Of a stretch of 64,000 bases of DNA, positions 21,525 to 31,497 are shown piece after piece. Where the stretch lies: positions 10,404,373 to 10,468,372 of the forward strand of contig OX291548.1 of NCBI GenBank assembly GCA_946406115.1, written 5' to 3'. Both the position numbers and the translations under genes were made by a program. Below the pieces are notes generated by a model, which did no database searches, was not told the DNA's origin, and saw nothing but the letters and a program-made list of their open reading frames with translations. Origin of the DNA: Apoda limacodes (lineage: Eukaryota > Arthropoda > Insecta > Lepidoptera > Limacodidae). Each line of letters starts with the position of its first letter. Within the stretch, counting starts at the first letter, position 1.

Positions 21525-22078
21525 CTCATATCACTTTTTTGAAGTCAATGAACTATAAGTTACAAGTCACTACCGTTTCGAAGTCAAAATGGCGTTCTGG
21601 TGAGAAGCAGCAGTCGCTCTTTGATTTTTACTAATCAAATAAATTGTCAAGTACATTATGTTAATAAATAATATTTAATTTCATGCATTTTTATTTTCAA
21701 GCTTTTTCGATAAGTTTCTGTAAAAATATTTGAACTTTTCTTTTTAATTGACATAATTCTGCAGGAATTTTATTGTAAAAATGGATACATTGTCCTTTAA
21801 ATGATTTTTTTATTTTCTTAAGCCTCGTGTGGATTAGAGCAAGTTTGTGTCTATTCAGAGTACCGATTACGATTATTAATATCGGTATCCTTTTTAAAGC
21901 AAGCAATATTTTTATGAATATAAATTAAATTATCTAATACATACTGAGACGTTAGGGTTAAGATCTTGTGTTCCTTAAATTTATCTCTAGTGTCTATTAG
22001 ATAGATTGTAAATTGCTTGAACGGCCCTCTTCTGCTTTCCAATCCTTCGTTAGAGTACAGGCTGTTGAAGATTGTAAT
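21525..22078 (-). mobile_element. LINE 3' fragment (Jockey/CR1-like)
   Basis: On the minus strand the C-terminal RT-associated domain can be read from about 22070 to 21697 with one frameshift: RGPFKQFTIYLIDTRDKFK, LTLTSQYVLDNLIYIHKNI, then GQCIHFYNKIPAELCQLK. The 3' UTR follows (21690-21530) with the module found at 9525-9690. The peptide resembles family B (QCIHFYNKVP, SQYIYENLLYVHKNI), but the copy is more diverged. Non-functional, inside the gene A intron. Confidence 0.7.
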
Positions 22079-23378
22079 TTAGTGTAGTTTTACTTGTGTA
22101 CAAGTTCACATTCTAATCAGGCTAACACAAACCGTTCTTTTATTCTAAAGAGTTTAGTTTTAAGTTAGGTATTATTAGCAGCATACCTATTTCAACCGAC
22201 GGAAGGGCTGTGTGTGTGCTTAGTTTTGATTTTCATTCAACGACTAATATCTAAAATACACAATAACAATTAAAATTAAATAAACAGATTATCTAAAAAA
22301 AAACGAGTTGCACTCCGGGAGTGCCGGTAGAAGTGTAAACTTGAATATTAACTATTTATTTTTTCCTATACTAGCTATTTACTTCCCATCACTTCGTATA
22401 CATATTTATTTATTATAAATAATAATGTTTGTTTATTAACTTTTTGGCGTAGTATATTTGACATCTCAATCTATCATAAAATTAAAATCCCATATCCAAG
22501 CTCCCTGTACTACTCATAGTCGCCATTCACTAAAAATAAAAACTAGTTCCGTCTTACGAATTTTCGATCAGGTCACGTGTCCTGACGCGAGTTTAACATT
22601 TTTTACCCATCACAAAAAAGGTGCACAACGCCGCTAAAGAAGTTTTCACTTCAAAAACTTTGGCTGATTTTTCTTCTTTTTTTGTGAAAGAGGTAGACTA
22701 AAGAAAAATAACAGAATCTCTTCTTTCAATGGCGTTGTTTATATTATGTCTTGATGAGTAAATGTTAATTTTAAAGTAGGCATAGGCGACAAGAAGTCTG
22801 ACTGAGCTTGCCAAATGCTGCCTATCCCAGCTGGTTCCTCCTATCGGCATCTTACTTGAAGTTGCTCCGGCCAAGTTGTAGTGTCCTGGACCACCTTGAA
22901 TAATTTTCCAGCGACGTATACTGGCTCCCCAAGTAACACCGAACCGCTGTATATCTATCTAAATCCCTGCAATGGATTTTTTAGCTGTACAAGCCTGCTG
23001 AATAAGAGGGTTAGTAGCGCTGTTTTAGCGCAGCTGAATAACTGTATCTAATTGCATTACATTAGCATTATTTGAGCAGAACATTGGATTTTATAAGAGT
23101 GGGTATTACTTAATATGCAGCATAATGGCTGATTATTAGAGTTGGTGTTACCTATTTTTCAGCATAAACTACAGACCGGTATTTTGTTAACACTTCTATG
23201 ATGTTGATAATTTACAATTGGCACAATTGTGTATATTTTACTGCTCCGACTCACATAGCGCTGTTTATTTAGAATTTTAGTATTGTTTTTGTTGGTTACT
23301 AGAACTAGGCCGTACGTATGCTCTAAGGAAAATTGCAAGGACTTACCCAATTTTGGCGTAAGATTTTATGTTCACGGT
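22079..23378. other. Non-coding intron sequence
   Basis: No recognisable gene or repeat. A GC-richer patch at 22800-22960 has no ORF or family match that I can see. Confidence 0.35.
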
Positions 23379-23588
23379 TTGTGTAATATGTGGTTTAGTG
23401 TCTATGAATATGTCTGTTTGTGTGGTTGTAATTAGTTTCACTCAAACCGTATAAAATATAAAATTAGATCGAAAAACAACAGCCGCGACCTTTCAACAGA
23501 TTATATGTGGCTGACGTGACGTCGCGCACAGAGTAAGCAAAGAATGAAGGCCTAGCTCGACCGATCCGAATACCAACTAAATGAATCA
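23379..23588 (-). repeat. 3' LTR of BEL/Pao element
   Basis: About 210 bp matching 25895-26089. The inner edge is at TGATTCA (minus strand, 23588), two bases after the stop of the pol frame. The outer edge near 23379 is less certain. Confidence 0.6.
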
Positions 23589-25885
23589 AATTTCCGCGAC
23601 CTCTGCTACCCGCGGGATACCGTCCGAACCGGGGAATAATTGTAAGATGCGACCTAAACACCATTGCAAGGGCGGTAAATTTGAGTCCTTTAAGAGGACG
23701 AGGTCTCCGACGCGCGGGGGGTTAATTTTATCCGTCCACCGAACCCGTGGCTTTAACAAATGTAAATATTCCGAAGACCACTGACGGTGGAACAATTGCG
23801 TAATTTGTTGAAGCAACTGAAAACGCGATAACCTATTAACTGACACATTGATGAAGGGGTATTCAGGCAAGGAGGTTAAGGGACTACCGATCAAGAAATG
23901 GCCTGGAATTAGCGCTTCCAGGTCATTAGGATCCGACGAGATCGGACAAAGCGGTCGTGAGTTCAATACCGCTTCGAAATACCATTTGTAATTCCTCAAA
24001 CGTGAGGACTGTTTCACCAATCACACGACAGAGGTGAGTTTTGGCGACCTTGACAGCTGCTTCGAAAATACCGCCCCACGAAGGATAGCCGGGAGGATCA
24101 AAAATCCAAGTCACGCCCCGTTTGGTCAACTCCGAATCAATATACGTGTGATTGTCCGACAAAAACTGAAGGACTTCCTCAGATAGCGGTCTGCACCCTT
24201 GAAATTCGTGCCTCAGTCCGAGCGAGTTAAATGAGGGAGACCACGCCGACTGACAAACCGCGACAGACATGCGACAAAGGCCTCCGTGGACAAAGCTGAA
24301 ACGAGCTCCAGATGCACAGCCTTGGAAAACAAACAGATGAAGACGCATAAATAGGCCTCAACCTGTCTGGCATTGCCTTCACTGTCTTCACCAAAAACGG
24401 ACCCGCGAAATCCAACTCAACCTTAGCGAAAGGTCGAGCGGCGTTGAGACCTGCATGACAGTTCCTAACATGGCGGTCCCTGATCAGCAACTCAACAAAA
24501 TTACCGCTATTGGGCAACAAGAGAGGATGCCGAGCCCCATAGGGCAATTCTAAGTTACGAAGCCTACCACCCACTCGCAAAAATTCCGACTCGTCTAGGA
24601 ACAAATTAAGACTAGCAAGACTTCCTCGCAATTTCCCGTTCTCTTAACGACTGGGCCTGCACCAGTCGAACACAGATGAGAAGGGCATCCTGACGCTCTT
24701 CAGGAGACAAGACTGAAGACGTCCTTGGCTGTGACCTGTTCCGTAAGTTGTAGAGAAACCTCTTAATCCAACCGGTGACACCAAACGAACGAGCTTGTTG
24801 AGAGAACTGAACCGATTAAGCAAGAAGTTCGGTGAAGTGTCTTCAGGAGAGGCCAGCCAGTCAGGACCCCACCAGAGCGGGTGATTCATGATTTGCGAGG
24901 CAATCAGGCCCCGTGAAGCACAATCCGAGGGATTCAAGGACCCTGGCACGTGACGCCAATCCAGAGACACCGCAGACGACTGGATTTGGGAGACACGATT
25001 GGCCACGAAGGTCTCTAGGGCATGAAGGGACGCCTTAAGCCAAGACAACACCATTTGGTTGTCTGTCCATGCCGTAACGGAGTCAAATTGGACCCATTGA
25101 CCCAGGGTGGATAAGACATGGTTGAGGAGTCGAGTCAACAATGCAGCTCCTGATAACTCCAGCTTGGAGATTGTCAATTTGGTCCGCAAAGGTGCAACCT
25201 TACTCTTTGCGACCACCAGACTGACGCGAACATGACCATTGCTGTCAACAGTGCGGAAATAAACGATAGCCGCATAACCGGATTCCGACGCGTCAGAGAA
25301 GCCATGAAGACTGGCCCGATAACGACCTGGGGGTAAGATCGATCGAGGCGCGGAGACATGTTGAAGGTGCGAATGTGTCTAATATAAACGTAGCCAATAA
25401 GACAACAAGTCTCCAGTCAACGGGGTATCCTGTAGAGCTCCTGTAGTAAACATTTGGCCCAAAAGACGACAGGAGCCACCTTACCATTAGGGTCAAAGAC
25501 CCGCGCTACTGTGGACAGAACCAGCCTTTTAGTCCACCTCTTCACTGTGTCTGACGGTTCAAACGAGTAGGTGAAGATATCCTGAACTGGCCGATATTGA
25601 ACTCCGAGGACCGCGATGGAGTCAGGATTCTCAGGATTCTGGAAGAGGTGGGGCTCCTGCTGATGTTCTGACGGCAAGTCTTCTTAGACGGCAGGTGAAT
25701 TGGAAATCAATTTCCTCAATTCATAACCACCTGCACGTAACAAGCCGATTAGCTCATCCCTCAGGACTAATACCTCCTCTACAGATGAAGCACCCGTACA
25801 AATATCGTCTACGTAAGCGTCAGAAGGGAAGACAGAAGCTGCGCGCGGGAAATTCAGACGCTCTGTCTGTGGAGGAGGCGTTAGT
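23586..25885 (-). pseudogene. BEL/Pao pol remnant: RT, RNase H, integrase, C-terminal domain
   Basis: Domain order on the minus strand: RT with the catalytic YVDDI (codons at 25815-25804); the Pao-type segment SILGVQY-like AVLGVQYRPVQDIFTYSF and RLVLSTVARVFDPNGKVAPV (about 25640-25470); the RNase H-like region with TAWTDNQMVLSWLKASLHAL and WRHVPGSLNPSDCASRGL (about 25075-24880); the integrase zinc motif (HPLLLPNSGN, IRDRHVRNCHAGLNAARPF, about 24530-24440) and core piece VELDFAGPFLV; then PPGYPSWGGIFEAAVK and a C-terminal domain (YLHLLKPRVRW, VGDLVLLKDSNLPPL) ending near 23586. At least five frameshifts or stops separate these pieces, so no protein can be made. Confidence 0.78.
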
Positions 25886-25894
25886 CCTGAGGTG

Positions 25895-26089
25895 GTGTAA
25901 TGTGTATAAATATGTCGATTTGTATGGTTGTAATTACTTCACTCAAACCGTATAAAATATCAAATTAGATTGAAAAACAACAGCCGCGACCTTTCAACAG
26001 ATTATATGTGACTGACGTGACGTCGCGCACAGAGGAAGCAAAGAATGAATGCCTAGTTCGACCGATCCGAACACCAACTAGATGATTCA
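25895..26089 (-). repeat. 5' LTR remnant of BEL/Pao element
   Basis: Direct-repeat partner of 23379-23588, abutting RT sequence with no primer-binding site or gag between them. The internal deletion therefore probably removed the LTR 3' edge together with gag and the first part of pol. Confidence 0.6.
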
Positions 26090-26099
26090 TTCTTTCACG

Positions 26100-26478
26100 A
26101 ACAGTTTTCTTGACAGATGTTTTCTGGTAAAAACAAATATTAATCTACTTCATTTTCTCTTACGTGGTCATAAAAATTGATCTGGAAAACAAGTTTATTA
26201 TCAAATATCACATTATGAAATAGATTTAAATTTTCACGCGCTTTCAAAATACGACTGTTTACTTAAAAAATATAGAATAAATAGGTTGATAATATTTTAA
26301 TAAAGCTGGAAATCTCTTTATATATGTATATATAATAAGACAATAAGCTGTTTGCTTATAAAAAAAATTAGGTGTCATATTCAAATCCAGTTTTTATTAT
26401 CGTTTAATAATCAAAATAAATTGTTGATACGTTGTATTACATGGATTGGAATCTCAAAGATGGCTAACAACCGATGTT
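26100..26478. other. AT-rich intron spacer
   Basis: Nothing recognised. Confidence 0.4.
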
Positions 26479-26483
26479 GCATA

Positions 26484-26955
26484 ATTTTTTTTTCTGACTG
26501 ACTATGCAGTTGGCTGTTGCAGACATTAATGCTTCACTGGGCTTTTTGGGGCTCTGAAGGAGGAGCCTCGGCTTGGGTTGTCGCTCTCGGGGGCGTCCCT
26601 TCGACCGTCGTGAGCCTCTTGGTGATTGAGTGGGGGCGAGAAGCGCCCCGGCACTCTTTGATACCTCGTGTATCCTTGCGGGCGCCGACGAACCCGGGGA
26701 CGTTGGCGTCGTGTTAGGGGAGGTCCTATAAGGGGAGGTCATAGAGACTAATCTCGCTATCCGGCCTGCGAGATCGTCATCTGGGGCGGTAAGTACGTGC
26801 CGAGGCCGACTAACTATAGTTTTACGACCATGCCGAGGTCGGTCGGGGGGATGATACGTTGTGGATTGCACAATTAGTCGATTCGGGTGTGATACATTGT
26901 TGATTGCACAATTAGTCGATTCGGGTGATGCACATAGCACATTCGGGCAAATAGC
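26484..26955 (-). mobile_element. Retroposon 'Y', copy 2
   Basis: Leading poly(T) at about 26485-26493 is followed by the conserved 3' end (CTATGCAGTTGGCTGTTGCA on the plus strand). The same GC-rich body follows, out to the 5' edge near GCACAATTAGTCGATTCGGG, which is duplicated here (26867-26890 and 26905-26930). The arginine/proline-rich frame is readable (HGRKTIVSRPRHVLTAPDDD, GRIARLVSMTSPYRTSP). About 60 bp present in copies 1 and 3 is missing, so the last third of the peptide is in another frame. It lies in the gene A intron in antisense. Confidence 0.65.
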
Positions 26956-27505
26956 ACTAAACACAATTTAATGCCATGAGCTTACTAAAAAATAATTTGT
27001 GGTACATAGATCAGTAACGAGCTGACACGGGTAGTTCTTGTGTCAAACTAGTCAGCCACAGATCCATGTAAAGCTCAATAGTGGGTATTTTAATAATAAA
27101 CTAAAAAAAAAAATTATAATGAAGTCTGTACGCGATTTGATGTTTAGGGTTCAGTAAAAAGTAAAAAATGTATGGAAGAATATCTTGCCTCAAGACTCTG
27201 GATTACGCATTATGAAAGCTAACAAATTTATTGTGATATCACCCTAATTAAAGTCTCGAGCAAACAACTCGAGAGGTGAAGTCTCTACTAAATTAAAATA
27301 ATCGGTATTATTAACGCACCTTTTCGGTACTTTTAGCATGTTTTTTTTCCATTGACACTTGTTACATATACTATTATCTGTGCTTGTTGTCACGAATTCA
27401 AGCGAGAGGCAAAAGTGTGCCGAGAAGCTAATTGGAAGGTCACTTATATAAGTACATTTATTTGAAAATCAACAACCAGTGTTTGTTGCCATTAATGACT
27501 TATAT
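26956..27505. other. AT-rich intron spacer
   Basis: No gene or repeat recognised. A TATA-like CTTATATAAG near 27441 with CCAGTG downstream is not followed by a usable exon. Confidence 0.35.
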
Positions 27506-27509
27506 TATT

Positions 27510-27745
27510 ACTAGCTGTCCCGGCGAACGTTGTTCCGCTGCCGTCCCTCTGTACCCGGCGAAAGTTGGTTTTTACCTATAGTGCCCGAGTCCGGCTCGCA
27601 CTTGACATATCGAGATAAAAACTATCCTATCTTTTAAGTTGGATCAAATAACAGATATTTACGAAGTTTGATCAAAATCGGTTCAGTAGTTTAGGAGTCC
27701 ATTGAGGACAAACATTGTGACACGAGATTTATATATATTAAGAAG
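27510..27745 (+). repeat. Lepidopteran dispersed repeat tail
   Basis: ACTAGCTGTCCCGGCGAACG, TTGTTCCGCTGCCGTC, an inserted CGAGTCCGGCTCGCACTTG, then TTTGATCAAAATCGGTTCAG, TAGTTTAGGAGTCCATTGAG and GATTTATATATATTAAGAAG. This is the family seen at 1205-2205. Confidence 0.6.
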
Positions 27746-27749
27746 AAAG

Positions 27750-28044
27750 ATGTAGTAATGTACATGGTTTTGAAATCTTGTGAACATTCACTAAGGCACA
27801 TGCAAGCTGAAATGGCAATGGCTTGGCCAAATCGCTCTTCAAAGCGATAACCGATGGAAAACAAGTTTTCAAATGGCAAATATGGATAGGAAAGACTAAG
27901 CGTGGTACAGCCTCCTACTATGTGATTAAAATGCCTTAGGGCCACAGGTGGCTGAAGACTGGTAATTTGCAGTATTGTGTGGACATGGAAAAAGATATGT
28001 TCAATGTTGATCAATGTACCTATATGCTGGGATAATGATGCCAT
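27750..28044 (-). other. Unidentified open frame, about 95-117 codons
   Basis: A minus-strand frame (ATG at 28044) stays open into the preceding repeat at 27691. It is less AT-rich than its surroundings. Its composition is hydrophobic with seven cysteines, for instance CMCLSECSQDF. I recognise no domain. Neither a splice site nor a promoter clearly supports it, and it lies in a transposon-rich intron, so an unrecognised mobile-element fragment is the likelier explanation. Confidence 0.2.
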
Positions 28045-28079
28045 GTTAAAAACTTTACTCTAATTGCAGACCAAATTAA

Positions 28080-28480
28080 CAACTTATTCCCGTTCGACTT
28101 TCGTACTCTGCGGTCGTGTTCCTGAGCGCTCTAGTGCTCTTACTGTGCTTCGTGGTGTGCTGACTCATTAAGTTCGCAATAATTCTGTGTTGGTGTTTTG
28201 CCTCAGTGCCGACTACTGTACTCAGTAGTACGATACTTCGTTGCTTGGTTTATTGCCTGCGATACTTGAAAAATCTGTCTGAGTGATAAACACTGCTCAG
28301 TTGTGTTCTTGACCGGAACATTGCTCCTCGACCCACTGAGGTTGAACTGTTTCGAGCTTTTGAACTCGCCCTACTACGCGAAGTTTATCGAAGCGATACT
28401 ATGTGTTTTTGTCGTTTCGTTGTTGGGGAAATACTACGCAAAGCGGTGACCCCGCTTGTTTCTTTGACTGACGCTGCACG
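28080..28480 (+). mobile_element. Probable LINE 5' UTR, left of element X
   Basis: GC-richer DNA with TCGTACTCTGCGGTCGTG, CTGTACTCAGTAGTACGATA and CCACTGAGGTTGAACTG. It stops exactly where element X begins. The sequence right of X (31498 onward) is of the same composition and leads into a LINE ORF1. I therefore infer one LINE split by X, but no sequence overlap proves continuity. Confidence 0.35.
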
Positions 28481-28700
28481 AAAAAAAAAGAGTTTCCAAG
28501 TTCTATTCCACCAAAATAATTTGCATTCAGTCAAGAAAACTATTTTGGACATATTTTGTTCACAGAAGGCAATATTATTTCCTAGAAAAAATTTCATTTT
28601 ATAAATCGAAATTGATAAACTTCTTTTCATATAAACAATTTATTAACCAAATAAATGTCACGTTTTGAATCAACGCAACTTAAATTACTAAGATAGTAAT

Positions 28701-30122
28701 TAATTAGTATAAATTATTTGGGCGAAAACATTAACGAAACAACAGAAACAATTTTTTTTAGGTATTAATATTGATAATAACATGAAGTGGAAGACGCAAA
28801 CAAATAAAATTTGTAAAAAAGTTTTTTTTTTTTTTTCTGAGCTGACTATGTAGTTGGCTGTTGCAGCCATTACTGCTTCACCGGACTTTTGGGGCGAGAC
28901 TCTGAAGGAGCCTCAGCCCATATAGCGCCCAACGCTCAAGGGCTCCCCGCGGGGGAAGCCTCGGCTTGGGTTGTCGCTCTCGGGGGCGTCCCTTCGACCG
29001 GCGTGAGTCTCGAACCCGAAGGTGAGTCACCGCCAGGAGGGGAGTTCCCCGTTACGCGGGTACGGTTGCGATTGAGTGGGGGCGAGAAGCGCCCCGCCAC
29101 TCTTTGATACCTAGTGTATCCTTGTGGGCGCCGACGAACCCGGGGACGTCGGCGTCGTGTTTGGAGGGAGGCCCTATTCGGGGAGTCCGTAGAGACTAAT
29201 CTCGTTATCCGGACAGCGATCTCGCTCTCGTCATCTGGGGACGTTAGTACGTGCCGAGGCCGCCTAACAATAGTTTTACGACCGTGACCGGGTCGATCGG
29301 GGGGACGATACGTTGTGGATTGCACAATTAATCGATTCGGGTGAAAAAAGTTAATAAATTTTCATATGTTTTATACTGCCCCATAAAAAGACAAATGAAA
29401 CTACAGTTCTAACAGCATATCACGGATATGTAGCCTGTACTTTAAGATACGGAATTTTATTTTGGGGCAACTCAATAGAGAAGGAACGCATAATTAAAGC
29501 TCAAAAGCGGTGTGTACGTGCCATTTGTAATTTACGCCAAAGAGATAGCTGTAAAGATCACTTCAAAAGACTTAAAATACTCACTGTACCATCACTTTAT
29601 ATTTCTGAAGCGGCAGTATTTGCTAAAACTAATAAATACTTATTTAGTAACATAAAAAGTGTACGGAACAGTAATAAGTTATGTTGTCTACCGTCAATAA
29701 CTACACTTCTTAATAAGAGTATTTTCTGTATTTTCATATTTATAATAAAATCCCTAAAACTATCCGTGATATAGATAATATTTTACTATTCAAAAGCAAA
29801 CTGAATAAGATATAAGTGGACAAATATATTACACTGTAGATGATTTTCTTAATGATAAAAATATATAACTTTTATTATGTACTTATGAGGACATCAATCT
29901 AAATTCTAATGACTAAATTTTATTGTTTTGATTGTATGAATGTGATATTATTTTATTTGTGATTAATTTTATGATGAATTGTTTTAAATATTAGCTCTAT
30001 ATGTAATCCTAAAACATCTAAAAAATCAAATCACACATCTAATAATCTGTACCCATTAGAAATCTAAGAACTTCAATTAACGTACTTCTACAAATAAATG
30101 ATGTGATTGATTGATTGATTGA
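28701..30122 (+). mobile_element. LINE 3' fragment nested in X copy 1
   Basis: Absent from X copy 2, so it inserted after X. Its reading frame shows RT C-terminal features on both sides of the Y insertion: INIDNNMKWKTQTNKICKKV just before it (about 28765-28822) and NKFSYVLYCPIKRQM just after (about 29351-29395). A frame with LRYGILFWGNSIEKERIIKA and QKRCVRAICNLRQRDSCKDH follows. The tail ends in TGATTGATTGATTG (about 30105-30121), the short tandem repeat expected of CR1-type LINEs. It carries many stops and is non-functional. Confidence 0.7.
28824..29343 (-). mobile_element. Retroposon 'Y', copy 3, with target-site duplication
   Basis: AAAAAAGTT at 28815-28823 and again at 29344-29352 flanks a block of about 520 bp that begins with poly(T) (28824-28836). 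The flanking LINE frame resumes across the insertion, so the boundaries are well defined. The 5' end on the minus strand is CACCCGAATCGATTAATTG. The body is the most complete of the four Y copies. The peptide frame reads DRPGHGRKTIVRRPRHVLTS, RASLQTRRRRPRVRRRPQG and RYQRVAGRFSPPLNRNRTR, then slips. Poly(A) plus target duplication shows movement by target-primed reverse transcription. Confidence 0.75.
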
Positions 30123-30731
30123 ATGTTCTTGTATAGAATAAATACATTTTTATATGCAATATTTTAATTTTTTTTCGTTTAAAACAAAAAATTATTTTGC
30201 TTTGATATCATTTTTTTTGCGCCGAAATCATGGTTTTCTTAAATCTGCGACGTCAACTTATTAAAAACTATATCTTTTGTTTAAAATAATTTTATCTTAA
30301 ATCAATGCTAGTGAAATGTTCAGTTAAGATGATATTGTTTTGAATTAGAGAAAATAATAATTTTAACAGAATTTATTAGATTCTTGTCTCAAAAGCTGAT
30401 ATTTTAAGCTGAAACTCTTGTTTTGTTTTAGTTGAAACAAATAAAATACCAGCTTTTAAATATTAAACATTTTCGTATAAATTAATCAGCTAGTATCGCT
30501 TTTAACGACTTTTCTTTTCGTTTTTGTAAATACTTGCATTTTTAAAACTGAATGAACCTCATCACTGTCCTTCATAGGATTTCGTGTTGGGTTTTAATTT
30601 TAAATAATTGTTTATTGTAGGGTTTTGTGCGGCACATTAGTATCAGTTTATGCAAGAAACCTAAAGTTAATTATAATCTGACAATTGAAAAGCTCGTGGC
30701 CCAGTCGCATTCGTCTATCTGAAACGTATAA

Positions 30732-30791
30732 GCGAAGTTAAGTAACGTCGAGTGTGGTCAGTACTTGGATGGGTGACCGCTTAGCGGCACA
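30732..30791 (+). ncRNA. 5S-rRNA-like segment within X copy 1 (not a functional 5S gene)
   Basis: GCGAAGTTAAGTAACGTCGA, then GTGTGGTCAGTACTTGGATG and GGTGACCGCTTAGCGGCAC, match the 3' half of eukaryotic 5S rRNA from box A to box C. Upstream, CCAGTCGCATTCGTCTATCT may be a diverged remnant of the 5' half. The 5S 3' end is replaced by unrelated sequence after GCGGCACAC. It may retain a TFIIIA-type internal promoter. X copy 2 carries the same block at 59844-59901. Confidence 0.65.
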
Positions 30792-30897
30792 CTTTTCTTT
30801 CTTCCGTGTTTAAGAAGGCTCGTTAAATAGTCGTAATAATTATAATTAAACATAATACTGGATAATCAGCTAAAAGCGACAATAAGCTACTAGCTCG

Positions 30898-31092
30898 ACA
30901 AACGTCCGCCGAGTCATACAAAGGCAGTGCGGTAGACTGACTCTATATGGCCCAAGCCTCCAGAAAGAGGCCTGTGCCCCTGCAGTAAGGCACTGGCTGG
31001 ACAAACGTCCGCCAAGTCACACGAAGTCAGTGCGGTAGCCGAATTTATATGGTCCAAGCCTCCTAAAAGAGGCCTGTGCCCTGCAGTAGGGC
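30898..31092 (+). repeat. Tandem duplication of a block of about 95 bp in X copy 1
   Basis: GCTCGACAAACGTCCGCCGA ... AGTGCGGTAGACTG ... GAGGCCTGTGCCCCTGCAGT, followed by a second, diverged unit (CTGGACAAACGTCCGCCAAG ... GAGGCCTGTGCCCTGCAGTA). Copy 2 of X has one unit (60015-60095). The GAGGCCTGTGCCCTGCAGT phrase recalls the 3' ends of insect RTE LINEs. Confidence 0.65.
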
Positions 31093-31497
31093 TCTTAAAA
31101 CGGTTAATAAAAAAACTTTAATTTATCTTGACACATAACTATGTAATTTTGAGCCGAAACATTTTTTGCTTTAAGCAAAATATAATGTTATTAATTTAAG
31201 AGCTACCGTAGTCAAGTTAAGAGCACTATTCTCTTGTGTGAGAACTACAAATTTCTGTGCACGTAGTTTTACGCCCAAGAAAACTAAATGTTTCAAATAA
31301 AGCAGCATACTTTTCTTCAATGAATTAAATATTGTCTCAAACTGATAGAGTTTTATTTACTGGATTAAAGAAATTTGATCTTGTGTTAACTTCATATTAT
31401 TTTAAATATTTAAGAGAAATAATATCTTGGATGAAGCAAATATTCGTTGGTGCATGATATGAAACGATATTCTCTTGGCTCAACTAATTCTTTTTTA

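Larger units (their letters stand above)
23379..26089 (-). mobile_element. BEL/Pao LTR retrotransposon, internally deleted
   Basis: Read on the minus strand, a 5' LTR remnant (about 26089-25895) leads straight into the RT, so gag, protease and the start of pol are missing. The pol remainder ends beside the 3' LTR (23588-23379). The LTRs share TGATTCATTTAGTTGG-like starts, CGGATCGGTCGA, AGGTCGCGGCTGTTG and ATACGGTTTGAGTGAA. They differ by scattered substitutions and a small deletion in the right copy. No target duplication could be confirmed. It lies in the intron of gene A, in antisense. Confidence 0.75.
28481..31497. mobile_element. Element X, copy 1 (with nested LINE and Y)
   Basis: X is defined by its second copy at 55489-60510. 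Shared parts are 28481-28700 and 30122-31497. The ends read AAAAAAAGAGTTTCCAAG on the left and, reverse-complemented, AAAAAAGAATTAGTTGAG on the right, a weak inverted repeat. Without insertions X is about 1.6 kb and shows no ORF. Internal landmarks are a 5S-rRNA-like block (30732-30791) and a doubled block resembling RTE LINE tails (30898-31090). No clear target duplication was found. It is a non-coding mobile element or segmental duplicate of unknown class. Confidence 0.65.

Noticed and set aside
23581..23784. Plus-strand frames over the BEL/Pao region
   Set aside because: Shadows of the minus-strand pol remnant.
28385..28630. Short frames at the left boundary of X on both strands
   Set aside because: They cross the X junction and show no domain.
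30720..30791. Functional 5S rRNA gene
   Set aside because: Only the box A to box C half is preserved, the 3' end is replaced, and the block lies in a repeated mobile element.
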